From NCBI RefSeq assembly GCF_024195295.1, contig NZ_JAMFTH010000004.1, positions 62,001-126,000 of the forward strand: a stretch of DNA of 64,000 nucleotides, given 5' to 3'. The DNA is from Gilvimarinus xylanilyticus. Lineage in GTDB: Bacteria; Pseudomonadota; Gammaproteobacteria; Pseudomonadales; Cellvibrionaceae. This document shows positions 33,461 to 43,674 of the stretch, piece after piece. The notes below the pieces were generated by a model. The model did no database searches and was not told the DNA's origin. It saw only the letters and a program-made list of their open reading frames with translations. The first letter of the stretch is position 1. Every line of letters starts with the position of its first letter. The position numbers were made by a program, and so were the translations under genes.

Positions 33461-36400
33461 TTAGCGGCGGCGCAAACCTATAGTGCCAGCGCCCAGCATC
33501 ATCAACACCAGAAAAAGAAGTGCCAGGGGCGAGTTAACCGGCAAATTAGCCGGTCCACCGGGCACAGGCGGCGGTGCAACGTTATTCACAAAAACGCAGC
33601 GAACCGTATCACCCGCCTCGAGCGTTACGCTCACTGCACTGTCGCCATCGTAAACAGACGGCCCGCCGACGCAGGTGGCCCCCAGCAGATTCCAACCGTC
33701 GGGCACAGACTCACTGAGCTGATAATCACCGGGCGCCAAATCGGTAAAGGTGGTGGACACGCGACCACCGGTCGTGGTCAGCACAAAGCTACCCAGATCG
33801 CCACTGAACGGGAAACTATCGTCGCCGCCCACCGCGACATTCGTCACAATTAAGGTAGAGGTGGGAGCTACAGTGCGCTCATTAAGAAATACGCATGCCT
33901 CCCCATTGCCATCGGTTGGCATGGTAATAGTAGCCGAGCGGTTTGCCAGATCAATCGAGTGGCTACCCGAGCAGCGAATAGCGCGCAGCGACCAACCGTC
34001 GGACGGCATTTCGGTTACGGTGTAATCGCCCCCCGGTACACCAAAGCCCCGCGCGGCTCTGCCGTCACTGGTGGTTAAAGTTAACGAATTAATCGGTAAG
34101 GTGACGCTAAAGTTAAAACTGTCATCGCCGCCAATCGATACTTTACCCAGCGCCAAAACGCCCCCGCGAATGCGGCGGCGGACGTTGGTAAAGGTGCAGG
34201 TAACCTCTTCGCCTGCGGCCACAGTAATCTCAGCGCGGCCGTTCAACAAATCTGTGCTGGAGCCATTATCACAACTCAGCGCGTTTAATCGCCAAGTGGG
34301 GATCAATATCTCACTGACCTGGTAAACCCCGGGCAACAGATAATCAAACCGACGCTGCGCCGTACCGTTTTCGGTCTCGAGGGAAAAATCCCCCAGATCA
34401 CCGTTAAAGCCAAATGCGCCATCCTGTGAACCCGACTCTTTAACAATAGTAATGGCGCCGGGCTCGGGCGGCAGCGGCCGATTGATAAACGCGCAGGCCA
34501 CGCCCGGCCCGGAGCCGTCCAAAGTCACGGTGACAGAACCCGCCGCAAGGTCGATCGCCTGGGTGCCAGTACAGCGAATATTATTGAGCGACCAACCGGC
34601 GGGAATCGATTCGGCAATGGTGTAATTACCGGGCGCCAGGTTGGTAAACAACTGTTCCGCATGATGGTTGTTGGTGCTTAAGGTAAACGCACCCAGATCA
34701 CCATTAAAGTTGAAACTGTCGTCGCCTTCTAACGAGATCTTGGCAATGGCAATGCTGCCAGTGGGCGGTGGATCCAGCGAGTTTACATAGGTACAGGTGA
34801 CATTCTCCCCCGCCTGCAGGTTAACGGTTGCCGAGGCGCCGTTCACACTGCTGTCACCATCGCAGCTCAATGAGTCCAGACTCCAACCGGCGACTTGGGT
34901 CTCGCTAATGGTGTAGCTACCCGCCGCCAGAAAATCAAACACCTGGGTGGCACTGCCGCCGCTAGTCGTTAGATTAAAACTGCCCAAATCCCCACTAAAG
35001 GCAAAGGTGCCATTGTTGGCGCCACTGTCTTTTACTACGGTTATCGAAGCGGGCGCCGGTGGTAGTAAGCGATTGACGAAAGTACAAACGGCGCCGGCGC
35101 CGGTAGGCACTGATACCGTCACTGCGCCGGTTTGGGTATTACTGGTGTGAGCGCTGCTGCAGCGAATTCGGGTTAGGGCCCAGCCCTCGGGCACCAGCTC
35201 ATTGAGGGTGTATTCGCCCGCGTCTAAACCAGTGAACACCTGACGCGCGCGGCCATTACTGGTGGCCAAATCGAATGCCCCCAAATCACCGCCGAAGCTA
35301 AACGTAGCATCGCCGCCGAGCGCCAGTTTGGTAACCACCAATGCACCTACCGGCGGCGGGTTGAGTTGGTTGGTGTAGGTACAGGTGACATTTTCACCCG
35401 CTGCCAGGTCGACACTGGCGGTACCGGTATTTACATCCACGCTAGAGCCGTCGTCGCACGATAACCCCGTTAAAGTCCAATCTGGCTCCACCGCCTCGGT
35501 AATCTCGTAGGTGCCGGGGGTTAAGTAATCAAACCGCGTTGAGGCACTGCCGCCCTGGGTGGTCAGGGTAAAGTCATCCATATCGCCGCTAAACGCGAAC
35601 ACGCCATTGTGTTCGCCACTTTGTTTTACCACAGTGATTGAGCCGCGCTCCTGGCGATTGATAAATACGCAGGCCGCCCCGGCCGTGGTGCCGTCAAGGC
35701 TGATCGTGACCTCGGCATTGGCCACATTAATAGCCTGAGCGCCGGTGCAGCGAATATCTTCTAATGCCCAGCCTTCGGAGGCCAACTCACTGACCGAATA
35801 ATCGCCGGCCGGCAGCCCGGTAAAAGCACGGGCGACATGACCATTGGTGGTGACCATATCGAACACCCCAGCGCCCAAGTCACCGTTAAAAGTAAAGGTG
35901 TCGTCGCCGCCCAAGGCGATTTTGGCGATAATAATGGTATCGGTAGGCGGCGGGTCCATGCTGTTGCTAAAGGTACAGGTGACGTCTTCGCCTTCGCCCA
36001 CAACGATACTGGCCGTGGCCGTTTCCAGATTGGTGGCACTGGCATTCGAACAACTGATGTTATCCAGAGTCCAACCGGCGGTAACCACTTCGCTGACACT
36101 GTAAGTGGCCGGGGGCAAATCGCTAAAGGTAATTGATTCGCTGGCCCCGTCCGTCGTCAGGGTAAAGTCACCCAAATCGCCCGCAAAACTAAACAGGCCA
36201 TTGTCTGCGCCACTGTCTTTAACAATAGTAACCGAACCTGGCTCGGGCGGAATTTCTGAGTTTACAAATACACAGGCCACTCCACCCCCGGCGGGCAACT
36301 CAATACTGACTTCGTTTGAATTCAGGTCGACATTCTGACCGCCGCTGCAGCGAATAGAATCCAGCATCCAGCCGGCGGGCACCGCTTCACTAACATCGTA

Positions 36401-37891
36401 GGTTCCGGCGCTCAGGCCACTAAACACCTGGCGGGCATTGCCATCGCTGGTGACCAAATCAAAATTCCCCAGATCACCGGTAAAGCCAAAGGTGCCATCG
36501 GCGCCCGTTGAATGTTTAGCGATAACAATGGTGCCCGGCGGTGGCTCTTGTAGTTGGTTGGTAAAGGTACAGGTCACATGTTCGCCATCGGCTAGGTCGA
36601 TAGCCGCACTGCCGCTTGCCACGTCTACCGTAGAGCCGTCGCTGCAGCTGATATCCGTCAACACCCAATCTGGCAGCTCTGGTTCACTAACGGTATAGGT
36701 GCCGGGGTCCAGGTCATCAAAGGTCATGCTGGCAGAACCGCCGATGGTGGTCAGGGTAAAGTCGCCCAAATCACCGGCAAAACCAAAGGCGCCATCGGTG
36801 GTGCCACTGTCTTTAACAATCACAATGGAAGATTTGGCACCCACCGGATCGACAGTGCAGCCCAGCGTTGGGTCATTGGGGTCGGGCTGTTCTAGCGTCA
36901 CCCGCTCAAGGTTACTGTCTAGTCCCGTGTCGATATCAAAATAATCGGGCGGGTTACTCTGGGTGGCGTCGTACACGTTGAGCGGATCACCGACACCCCC
37001 CACCGCGCTTCCCTGATTCACCGAGTAGCCCTCAATTCGCAGATTACCGGAACCATAAACCTCACCATTTAAGGTGAGGCTGTCGGAACTCATCATTCCA
37101 TCGGGACCAATGCTAATGACACCGCCGCCATCCACAAGTGCTTCAGTCTGGACCAAAAATAAACCCGTGTTTTCCACACTGGAGCTAATAATGGCATTGG
37201 CATTTACAAAAAACTGACAACTGTTGTAAATATCACCATTGCTGTTTAGCTGCATCTGCCCATCGATTTGCAGATGGTCGGTATTGACCAGAGAACCACC
37301 AATATTCGCCGCACCTGCAACTCGCATATCCGCCGAGTTAAGAATAGTCCCCGAATTAAGATTTAACCCGCTCGGAAATTGCAGACTGCCTGCATTATCG
37401 ATGGTAATAAAGCTTAGGTTAGTAGCCCCAGCAATGGCTAAGGTGGCATCCGCATGATTGGTCATGGTGATTTCACCATTGATGTTCATACCGGAGTTGA
37501 ACGCTGTATAGCCCTCGTTGTTCAGGGCAAAACCAGTGTTGACCACCACATTGGGAATATTCGCTTCCCCACGCACATATAATGCGCCCGCCGAGTTGTT
37601 CATAGTGCTGGGCATAAACACCGCGCCACTCTCAACACAAATACTCGAGCCGGCAGCAAAGTTATTAATTGAGCCTGTGAACATCCCTGACCCCGGATTG
37701 CCATCAGTACGTACCAAAAGCACATCACCGGGATTTAAGTTGTAATTAGCCCCTCCCCCCTCATCAATCAACGTCGGGCTAGCGCACGCATCAGAAAAAG
37801 TTTGCGCATTAGTAATAGGCGAAAGCAAACCCAGCAGTAATAGAGACAGGGACCAGAACAAAACAACAGCGGGGGAGATCAAGCGGGACAT
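33461..37891 (-). CDS. Large exported repeat protein with C-terminal sorting-type tail
   Basis: 1476 residues. Signal peptide (1-29), then a region of short repeated strands (30-340; many 'N.G.I.' turns) that looks like a beta-helix. From about 350 to 1440 there are eleven repeats of about 98 residues of prealbumin/SpaA-like type, each opening 'I.I.K.SG...G.F.F.GDLG.F.L' and each with two conserved Cys. Odd repeats (KDSG, SCsDGSS, VTCTFTN) and even repeats (KiaLGGDDTF, IRCsG.Q, ACVFINR) form two alternating subtypes. The end (LPVNSPLALLFLVLMMLGAG, then IGLRRR) is a motif-helix-Arg tail resembling IPTL-CTERM. Probably a surface or biofilm protein. Confidence 0.8.
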   Translation of the reverse strand: MSRLISPAVVLFWSLSLLLLGLLSPITNAQTFSDACASPTLIDEGGGANYNLNPGDVLLVRTDGNPGSGMFTGSINNFAAGSSICVESGAVFMPSTMNNSAGALYVRGEANIPNVVVNTGFALNNEGYTAFNSGMNINGEITMTNHADATLAIAGATNLSFITIDNAGSLQFPSGLNLNSGTILNSADMRVAGAANIGGSLVNTDHLQIDGQMQLNSNGDIYNSCQFFVNANAIISSSVENTGLFLVQTEALVDGGGVISIGPDGMMSSDSLTLNGEVYGSGNLRIEGYSVNQGSAVGGVGDPLNVYDATQSNPPDYFDIDTGLDSNLERVTLEQPDPNDPTLGCTVDPVGAKSSIVIVKDSGTTDGAFGFAGDLGDFTLTTIGGSASMTFDDLDPGTYTVSEPELPDWVLTDISCSDGSTVDVASGSAAIDLADGEHVTCTFTNQLQEPPPGTIVIAKHSTGADGTFGFTGDLGNFDLVTSDGNARQVFSGLSAGTYDVSEAVPAGWMLDSIRCSGGQNVDLNSNEVSIELPAGGGVACVFVNSEIPPEPGSVTIVKDSGADNGLFSFAGDLGDFTLTTDGASESITFSDLPPATYSVSEVVTAGWTLDNISCSNASATNLETATASIVVGEGEDVTCTFSNSMDPPPTDTIIIAKIALGGDDTFTFNGDLGAGVFDMVTTNGHVARAFTGLPAGDYSVSELASEGWALEDIRCTGAQAINVANAEVTISLDGTTAGAACVFINRQERGSITVVKQSGEHNGVFAFSGDMDDFTLTTQGGSASTRFDYLTPGTYEITEAVEPDWTLTGLSCDDGSSVDVNTGTASVDLAAGENVTCTYTNQLNPPPVGALVVTKLALGGDATFSFGGDLGAFDLATSNGRARQVFTGLDAGEYTLNELVPEGWALTRIRCSSAHTSNTQTGAVTVSVPTGAGAVCTFVNRLLPPAPASITVVKDSGANNGTFAFSGDLGSFNLTTSGGSATQVFDFLAAGSYTISETQVAGWSLDSLSCDGDSSVNGASATVNLQAGENVTCTYVNSLDPPPTGSIAIAKISLEGDDSFNFNGDLGAFTLSTNNHHAEQLFTNLAPGNYTIAESIPAGWSLNNIRCTGTQAIDLAAGSVTVTLDGSGPGVACAFINRPLPPEPGAITIVKESGSQDGAFGFNGDLGDFSLETENGTAQRRFDYLLPGVYQVSEILIPTWRLNALSCDNGSSTDLLNGRAEITVAAGEEVTCTFTNVRRRIRGGVLALGKVSIGGDDSFNFSVTLPINSLTLTTSDGRAARGFGVPGGDYTVTEMPSDGWSLRAIRCSGSHSIDLANRSATITMPTDGNGEACVFLNERTVAPTSTLIVTNVAVGGDDSFPFSGDLGSFVLTTTGGRVSTTFTDLAPGDYQLSESVPDGWNLLGATCVGGPSVYDGDSAVSVTLEAGDTVRCVFVNNVAPPPVPGGPANLPVNSPLALLFLVLMMLGAGTIGLRRR

Positions 37892-38028
37892 CGAGCTTAA
37901 ATTCCTATTTTGGCACGAAAGTTAGGTAAGCGGTACTTGGCAAAGTCAATGACAAAACTCCGCGCAAGCCAAGCCACCTTCTCCTTAAGGCAATTACTAT
38001 AGCACGGGGGGTTGAGGTACTGCGACGA

Positions 38029-38793
38029 TCAGCCCAGCCAAGCGAGCAGCGACTCACTGAGAAGTTTTACGCCAGCAACGGCTAAGAGTACGTAACAAAC
38101 ACCATAAAACCAGCGGTCGGAAACCCGGTGGTGGAGCCAAACTCCAAGCCGCACACCTATCGGCGCCAAGGGTAGCAGCACCAAAGAGGTCACAAACGCG
38201 CGGGTATCCAATTGCCCCGTCCAGACATAGGGCACCAGTTTGATGTAATTAACCACGCTGAAAAACAACACCGTCGTGCCCACAAACAAAGTTTTGGGTA
38301 GATGCTGAGGCAATAAATAAATTGAAATAGGAGGGCCGCCAGCGTGAGCAATATAGCTGACAAAGCCCGCAATGGTGCTCCAGAAGCCGCCGCGCCCCAC
38401 ACTGGCCGGTTTAACCGCCACCCGCTGCAAAATATGTTTGCCCCACACATAGTGGCCGACAAAATACAGCGCCATCACCCCCACCATAAAACGGATCATA
38501 TTGGCATCCATATAGGTGGACATGGCCGCGCCCAGTATTAAACCCAGCATGGCAAAGGGGAACATAATGGCGAGGTTTTTCTTATCCCAGCGGCCGCGAA
38601 AACTCCACAAGCTGACCAAATCCATGCTGCATAAAATAGGCAGCAATACCGCTGCCGCCAGGCGCGGATCGATGGCCAGTGAAAGCACCGGCACCGCCAG
38701 TGACCCCAGGCCGCCACCAAAGCCGCCCTTGGATAGGCCCACCAGCAGTACCACTGGTATCGCCAAACAATAAAACAACCACTGATCGATCAT
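38029..38793 (-). CDS. TSUP (TauE/SafE)-family sulfite/organic anion permease
   Basis: 254 residues, about eight membrane helices in two repeats, with the family's Gly-rich first helix (LLVGLSKGGFGGGLGSLAVPVLSL) and the second-repeat GRGGFWSTIAGFVSYIAHAGGPP. Members export sulfite, sulfoacetate or similar anions. It lies 42 bases after the glutaminase gene on the same strand, possibly co-transcribed. Confidence 0.85.
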   Translation of the reverse strand: MIDQWLFYCLAIPVVLLVGLSKGGFGGGLGSLAVPVLSLAIDPRLAAAVLLPILCSMDLVSLWSFRGRWDKKNLAIMFPFAMLGLILGAAMSTYMDANMIRFMVGVMALYFVGHYVWGKHILQRVAVKPASVGRGGFWSTIAGFVSYIAHAGGPPISIYLLPQHLPKTLFVGTTVLFFSVVNYIKLVPYVWTGQLDTRAFVTSLVLLPLAPIGVRLGVWLHHRVSDRWFYGVCYVLLAVAGVKLLSESLLAWLG

Positions 38794-38835
38794 TGCGCCC
38801 CCACATCTGAAGGCGCAATTTTACACAAGGCAGCG

Positions 38836-39852
38836 TTAGTGGGAAACGTCGTAGGGGTTGCCGCCCAAAGCGTTGGAGATATCGGCAATCGCTTTTTGCG
38901 CCCGCACACTGTTGCCGGCGGCATCCAGCGGTGGGGAAATAACCGCGATGCCGAACTTGCCGGGCGATACCGCGATAATGCCGCCCCCTACCCCGCTTTT
39001 GGCGGGCAGGCCGGTTTTGTAGAGCCACTTACCGGCATCGTCGTACAAGCCGGCGGTGGCCATGACCGCGAGAATTTCAGGCACGTTTTTAGCTGAGGTT
39101 ACCTGTTGATCGGTCACCGGGTTCTTACCCGCATTGGCGAGAGTGGCGGCCATAATGCCTAAGTCCCGCGCATTAACGCCCACCGAGCACTGGCGAGTGT
39201 AAATATCCGTAGCCCGGAGGAAGTTGTCATCAATATGGCCATAGGCGTGCATTAAAGACGCAATAGCGCGATTGCGCTGGTTGGTGGCCGCCTCGGACTT
39301 ATAAACATCTTCCAACACGGTTAACTCGCGTCCGGCAAATTCGTCGTATTCGCGCGCAATTTTCCCCCAGATTTCCTCGTAATCTTTTCCGTCCACCAGG
39401 CTCGTGGTGGTAATTGCCCCGGCATTCACCAGCGGATTCATTTCCGCGCCCTGGTATTGCTCGATAGCGACAATGGAATTAAACACCTGGCCCGTGGCAT
39501 CCACCCCCATGTTTTCCACCAACTCCTGGGTGCCGTCCTGATCCATCACCAACGCCATGGTAAAAACTTTGGAGATCGACTGTATCGATACTTCGGATTT
39601 TATATCGCCTTGGGTGTAAACCTTACCGTCGGTGGTGACCAGGACTATGCCGTAAATATCCGAATCTACTTTAGCGAGGGCGGGAATATAATCGGCGTTT
39701 TTTCCTTCATCCAAGGTACGGTATTTTTGATAGGCCTCACTCAGCGCCTGTTTGATGACGGCCTCGGTCAGTTCAGCCGCTTGAACAAAGCTTGCGGCCA
39801 TAACCGCACCGCTGAATACCAACGCCTTCAAGATCACTCGTCGCTTGTTCAT
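38836..39852 (-). CDS. glsA: Glutaminase A with signal peptide
   Basis: 338 residues. Deamidates glutamine to glutamate and ammonia. The serine-dependent beta-lactamase-like fold shows the SxxK motif in VSIQSISKVFTMAL, the EMNPLVNAGAI segment and GVGGGIIAVSPGKFGI, all conserved in GlsA. Unusually, the N-terminus is a Sec-type signal peptide (RRVILKALVFSGAVMAASFVQA) so the enzyme should be periplasmic. AAGGAAC precedes the ATG. It lies 27 bases after the DcaP-like porin gene, which could admit the substrate. Confidence 0.9.
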   Translation of the reverse strand: MNKRRVILKALVFSGAVMAASFVQAAELTEAVIKQALSEAYQKYRTLDEGKNADYIPALAKVDSDIYGIVLVTTDGKVYTQGDIKSEVSIQSISKVFTMALVMDQDGTQELVENMGVDATGQVFNSIVAIEQYQGAEMNPLVNAGAITTTSLVDGKDYEEIWGKIAREYDEFAGRELTVLEDVYKSEAATNQRNRAIASLMHAYGHIDDNFLRATDIYTRQCSVGVNARDLGIMAATLANAGKNPVTDQQVTSAKNVPEILAVMATAGLYDDAGKWLYKTGLPAKSGVGGGIIAVSPGKFGIAVISPPLDAAGNSVRAQKAIADISNALGGNPYDVSH

Positions 39853-39879
39853 AGTCTGTTCCTTTTTCTATGTTGTTCC

Positions 39880-41154
39880 TTAGAAGAAATCGTTACTGCT
39901 AAAGGTATATTTCACCGAAAACTGCACCCGGTTGTCGGTGCCGAAGGCGCCACCAAAATCAGTGCGCTTACCCCACAGATACTCCCCGCCTAACATGATC
40001 TGCGGCCAAGGGCTGTAAAGCAAATTCACCGAGGCGTATTCACCTTTTTGAAAAGCGCTGTTTAACTGCCGGCTCTGGTTATCTACTTCGGTAAAACTGT
40101 AACCAAAGGCGCTGCTCATCCGATCATTCCAGGCGTGCTCGTAATAAGCCACCACACCCAGCAGGGGGACAGCCTGTAGATCTTCCGGATCCAGATTATC
40201 CGGCGCGATATCCATACCGCCGTCATTCATATAACTGGCAATTCCCTCACCGTACACCAACCCCAGGCGCAAGTGATCATCACCCAAATTGAGCACGCTA
40301 CTGAGGTTAACCCCATACCCCAAATCATTGCCACTGGGCTCGTGATCGGCGGTGCCCGACTCTTCATAACTTAAATCGCGCACAATACCCGCGAGCTGCA
40401 TATGCCCCCAGTCGTCTTGCATACGGTACTGGGCGGTTAAATCCGGCAGCGCGTTACGGCCATTTAAATCAAAACCGGCCGCACCGAGCAAACCGTCGTC
40501 GACATCCACACCCGGGTTCTCGATGGCCAGGGCAAAGGTGTTGGCCCCCTCAATGGGTGTCCAGCGAATCTGCGGGTTGCGCAAATACACCATGCCCGCC
40601 GGCCCCCAGTAGTCGATCACATTGGGGAATAAATCGCCGTCCATAAACAGCGTATTAGTCTGCCCGGCCAACAGGCTGCGCCATTGACCATAGGCGTGAC
40701 GCAACCGGATTGTGGTTTGCCCTTCATCGCTGCCCACCCCGAACATATCGAATTCAAACACGGTGTAAATGCTGTCATCGCCGACAGGCAAGTCGGCTTT
40801 TACCCCCAGGCGGCTTTGCCGGGCACTCAGTATTGCCTGACCGTCGCTACCGTATTGTCCATCCGCTGTGGGAATACGCGAGGGCCGCAAAGTAGAATCC
40901 CACTCGGGCTGTACTCGCTCAAAGTCCTGCACATAATCGAGCTGAGCAAAGCCGTATATTTCAAACTTTTGCCGCCAACCGGCGTTGTTTACCGCGACGG
41001 CTTCGTCCATACCCAAGCGCGCCTGCAACATTTCCAACTGGGCGCGGGTCATCACCACCTCATCGCGCAGCTGGTCCAGCTCATCGGCGACAGTCAGCGG
41101 GGCAGCGGGGAGCAAAACAAAAGCGGGAACAAAAAATCGCAGGGGCCAACGCAT
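39880..41154 (-). CDS. DcaP-like trimeric porin
   Basis: 424 residues: signal peptide (1-23), a short coiled coil (ELDQLRDEVVMTRAQLEMLQARL), then a beta-barrel beginning KFEIYGFAQLDYVQDF and ending in FSVKYTFSSNDFF with a C-terminal Phe. The coiled coil plus barrel is the DcaP/putative porin plan used for uptake of dicarboxylates and other anions. First gene of a likely porin-glutaminase-TSUP unit. Confidence 0.85.
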   Translation of the reverse strand: MRWPLRFFVPAFVLLPAAPLTVADELDQLRDEVVMTRAQLEMLQARLGMDEAVAVNNAGWRQKFEIYGFAQLDYVQDFERVQPEWDSTLRPSRIPTADGQYGSDGQAILSARQSRLGVKADLPVGDDSIYTVFEFDMFGVGSDEGQTTIRLRHAYGQWRSLLAGQTNTLFMDGDLFPNVIDYWGPAGMVYLRNPQIRWTPIEGANTFALAIENPGVDVDDGLLGAAGFDLNGRNALPDLTAQYRMQDDWGHMQLAGIVRDLSYEESGTADHEPSGNDLGYGVNLSSVLNLGDDHLRLGLVYGEGIASYMNDGGMDIAPDNLDPEDLQAVPLLGVVAYYEHAWNDRMSSAFGYSFTEVDNQSRQLNSAFQKGEYASVNLLYSPWPQIMLGGEYLWGKRTDFGGAFGTDNRVQFSVKYTFSSNDFF

Positions 41155-41230
41155 ATCACTTCCTCTTATTGAATGCGTAGAAAAGCTTAATATAGCCTTC
41201 GATTATGACACTGGCAAACCGGGCTAAAAA

Positions 41231-42454
41231 TTACAAAGCGCGAAATACAAGCGAGGTGTTTATGCCGCCGAAGGCGAAGTTATTACTGACCACCTGCTTA
41301 AGCGGCCGTGACTGTAGCGCCCCGCGCACATAGTTCAAGGGGGCGCAGCGCGAATCGGGTTGCTGCAAATTTAGCGTGGGCGCCAGTAAACCCCGACGCA
41401 TTAAATGCACGCAAGCCCAGGCCTCTATCGCACCACTGGCCCCCAGGCTATGCCCCAGGTGGCCTTTTAGACTGCTCACCGGCACATCCGAACCATAAAC
41501 CTGATAGCAGGCCTTACTCTCGGCAATATCGCCCCACTCGGTGGCGGTGCCATGCATATTGATATAGTCGATATCCCGCGCGGCGATACCGGCATCCTCC
41601 AGTGCCCAGCGCATGGACTTGCGCATGCTGTCGGTGTCGGGCTGAGTCACATGGCCGCCATCGGAGTTGGTGGCAAAGCCCACCACTTCGGCCAGCATTT
41701 CGGCGCCCCGGGCGCGAGCGTGTTCATACGCTTCCAGCACCAAGCTACCGGCGCCTTCGCCAATCACTAGGCCATCGCGGTCGACATCGAAGGGACTTGG
41801 GGTCTGGGTGGGCGTGGCGTTTTTAATACTGGTGGCGCGAAAAGTATCAAACACCGCCGCCTCGGACGGGCATAGCTCTTCGGCGCCACCGGCTAATATG
41901 ACATCTTGTTTGCCACTGGCTATGGCCTCGTAGGCGTAACCAATCGCCTGGCTGCCCGAGGTACAGGCCGAGGCGGTAGGATAAACACGACCCTGAATGC
42001 CAAAGCACACACTCAGGTTAATAGCCGTGGTGTGGCTCATCATTTTCAGATAATTGGTGGCGGTAACCTGGCGTAAATCCCGCCCGCTTAACTGCGCGGC
42101 GAACTCGCAAATAGCGTCGGTGCTGCCGGTAGATGAGCCGTAGGCAATACCCATACGACCGCTTTGGCAAAGTTCACTATCGAGCAAGCCGGCTTCCATT
42201 AACGCCGTCTCGCTCGCCACCGCCGCCAGCTGCGACACCCGTCCCATGGTGCGAAGCTTTTTGCGCGGGTAATGAGCCGGTAGGGTAAATGAATCCACGG
42301 GCCCCGCCAGACGAGTGCGAAGCCCCTGGTAAACATCCCATTCGGGCATCTGGCGAATACCACTGCGGCCCTGGGCCAGGGCGTTTTCAAAGTCACCCCA
42401 GCGTTGACCCAGAGCCGTCACCGCCCCCAGGCCCGTAATGACTACCCGCCTCAC
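41231..42454 (-). CDS. Beta-ketoacyl-ACP synthase, FabF-like (second ApeR-like copy)
   Basis: 407 residues, full KS-II fold: nucleophile C164 in SACTSGSQ, His in NMHGTAT and His in KGHLGHSLGASG, so catalytically complete. It is the last gene of the aryl-polyene-type cluster and is a paralogue of the gene before it, with nearly the same start (RRVVITG.G.V.ALG) and PRKKLR.MGRVS segment. The ATG overlaps the preceding stop by 4 bases. One copy could prime and the other elongate. Confidence 0.88.
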   Translation of the reverse strand: MRRVVITGLGAVTALGQRWGDFENALAQGRSGIRQMPEWDVYQGLRTRLAGPVDSFTLPAHYPRKKLRTMGRVSQLAAVASETALMEAGLLDSELCQSGRMGIAYGSSTGSTDAICEFAAQLSGRDLRQVTATNYLKMMSHTTAINLSVCFGIQGRVYPTASACTSGSQAIGYAYEAIASGKQDVILAGGAEELCPSEAAVFDTFRATSIKNATPTQTPSPFDVDRDGLVIGEGAGSLVLEAYEHARARGAEMLAEVVGFATNSDGGHVTQPDTDSMRKSMRWALEDAGIAARDIDYINMHGTATEWGDIAESKACYQVYGSDVPVSSLKGHLGHSLGASGAIEAWACVHLMRRGLLAPTLNLQQPDSRCAPLNYVRGALQSRPLKQVVSNNFAFGGINTSLVFRAL

Positions 42455-43674
42455 GAATCCAGCCGTTTTAAAATCAACGAGGTATTCACGCCGCCAAAGG
42501 CAAAATTATTGCTCATAACAAACTCGCACTCAATCTCGCGGCCACTGCCTGTCAGATAATCCAGGGGGGCGCATTCGGGGTCGGGGGTCTGCAAATTAAT
42601 GGTGGGGGCAAACCAGCCGCTGCGCATCATCTGCAGGCTAATCCAGGCCTCCAGCGAACCGCAGGCGCCCAGGGTGTGGCCGATATAACTTTTTAGCGAG
42701 CTGATGGGCGTGCCCTCGCCCAGCACCGCACAGGTGGCCTGAGATTCGGCAATATCGCCCTTGGCGGTGGCGGTGCCGTGAGCGTTGACATAACCAATGG
42801 CCCCCGCATCCAATCCCGCATCGTTTAAGGCAAGCTCCATGGCGCGCCCCATGGTCTCGGCCTTGGGCTCAGTCACATGGGCGCCGTCCGAGTTGGTGCC
42901 ATAGCCGACAACCTCGCCCAAAATGGTGGCCCCGCGGGCGCGGGCGTGTTCATAGTCTTCCAAAATTAACGAGCAAGCGCCCTCGCCAATCACCAAGCCG
43001 TCGCGATCTTTATCGAAAGGGCGCGGGGTTAACTCGGGCTGATCATTGCGGGTGCTGGTGGCAAACAACGTATCGAATACCGCCACCGGGGTCACATGAA
43101 ACTCTTCGGCGCCGCCGGCGACCATTACATCCTGCATCCCGTATTTGATGGCCTCGTAGGCGTAGCCAATGCCCTGACTGCCAGATGTACACGCCGACGC
43201 GGTGGGAATAATGCGCCCGGTCATGCCGAAAAACATGCCGATATTCACCGTGGCGGTGTGGGTCATGGTGCGCAAATAGGTCGAGGCGGTGAGTTCGTCG
43301 GTGGTGTTCTGAGTAATAATTTTGCTCAGCGCCGGAACATCGCCGGGCGTTCCTATGCACGAGCCATAAGAGACTCCGGTAGCGCCATTGGACAGCACCG
43401 GGTCGTCGGTCAGCCCCGCCATATTCAAGGCCTGCTCAGTGGCGTAAACCGCCATAACCGACACCCGCCCCATGCTGCGCAGTTTTTTGCGCGGGTATTT
43501 AGGCGCAACAAAATCCACCGGCGCACCCAGACGGGTGTTTAGCCCCTCAATGGCGTCCCACTCGCTAAGCGCGCGCACTTTGTTTTGACCCGCGCGCAAG
43601 CTGGATTCCATATCCGCCCACTCGTTGCCCAGGGCACTGACCGAACCGGCGCCCGTGATCACCACTCTGCGCAT
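42451..43674 (-). CDS. apeR: Beta-ketoacyl-ACP synthase, ApeR-like
   Basis: 407 residues, KS-II fold: C162 in SACTSGSQ, His in NAHGTAT and in SYIGHTLGACG. Condenses malonyl-ACP with a growing chain. Its place after the dehydratase and ketoreductase (O-P-Q-R order) matches apeR of known aryl polyene clusters. TAATG overlap with the ketoreductase gene. Confidence 0.88.
   Translation of the reverse strand: MRRVVITGAGSVSALGNEWADMESSLRAGQNKVRALSEWDAIEGLNTRLGAPVDFVAPKYPRKKLRSMGRVSVMAVYATEQALNMAGLTDDPVLSNGATGVSYGSCIGTPGDVPALSKIITQNTTDELTASTYLRTMTHTATVNIGMFFGMTGRIIPTASACTSGSQGIGYAYEAIKYGMQDVMVAGGAEEFHVTPVAVFDTLFATSTRNDQPELTPRPFDKDRDGLVIGEGACSLILEDYEHARARGATILGEVVGYGTNSDGAHVTEPKAETMGRAMELALNDAGLDAGAIGYVNAHGTATAKGDIAESQATCAVLGEGTPISSLKSYIGHTLGACGSLEAWISLQMMRSGWFAPTINLQTPDPECAPLDYLTGSGREIECEFVMSNNFAFGGVNTSLILKRLDS

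Noticed and set aside
33461-37891. DNA repeats read as a possible CRISPR-like or tandem array
   Set aside because: The periodicity is about 295 bases, in frame and diverged, and explained by the protein domain repeats.
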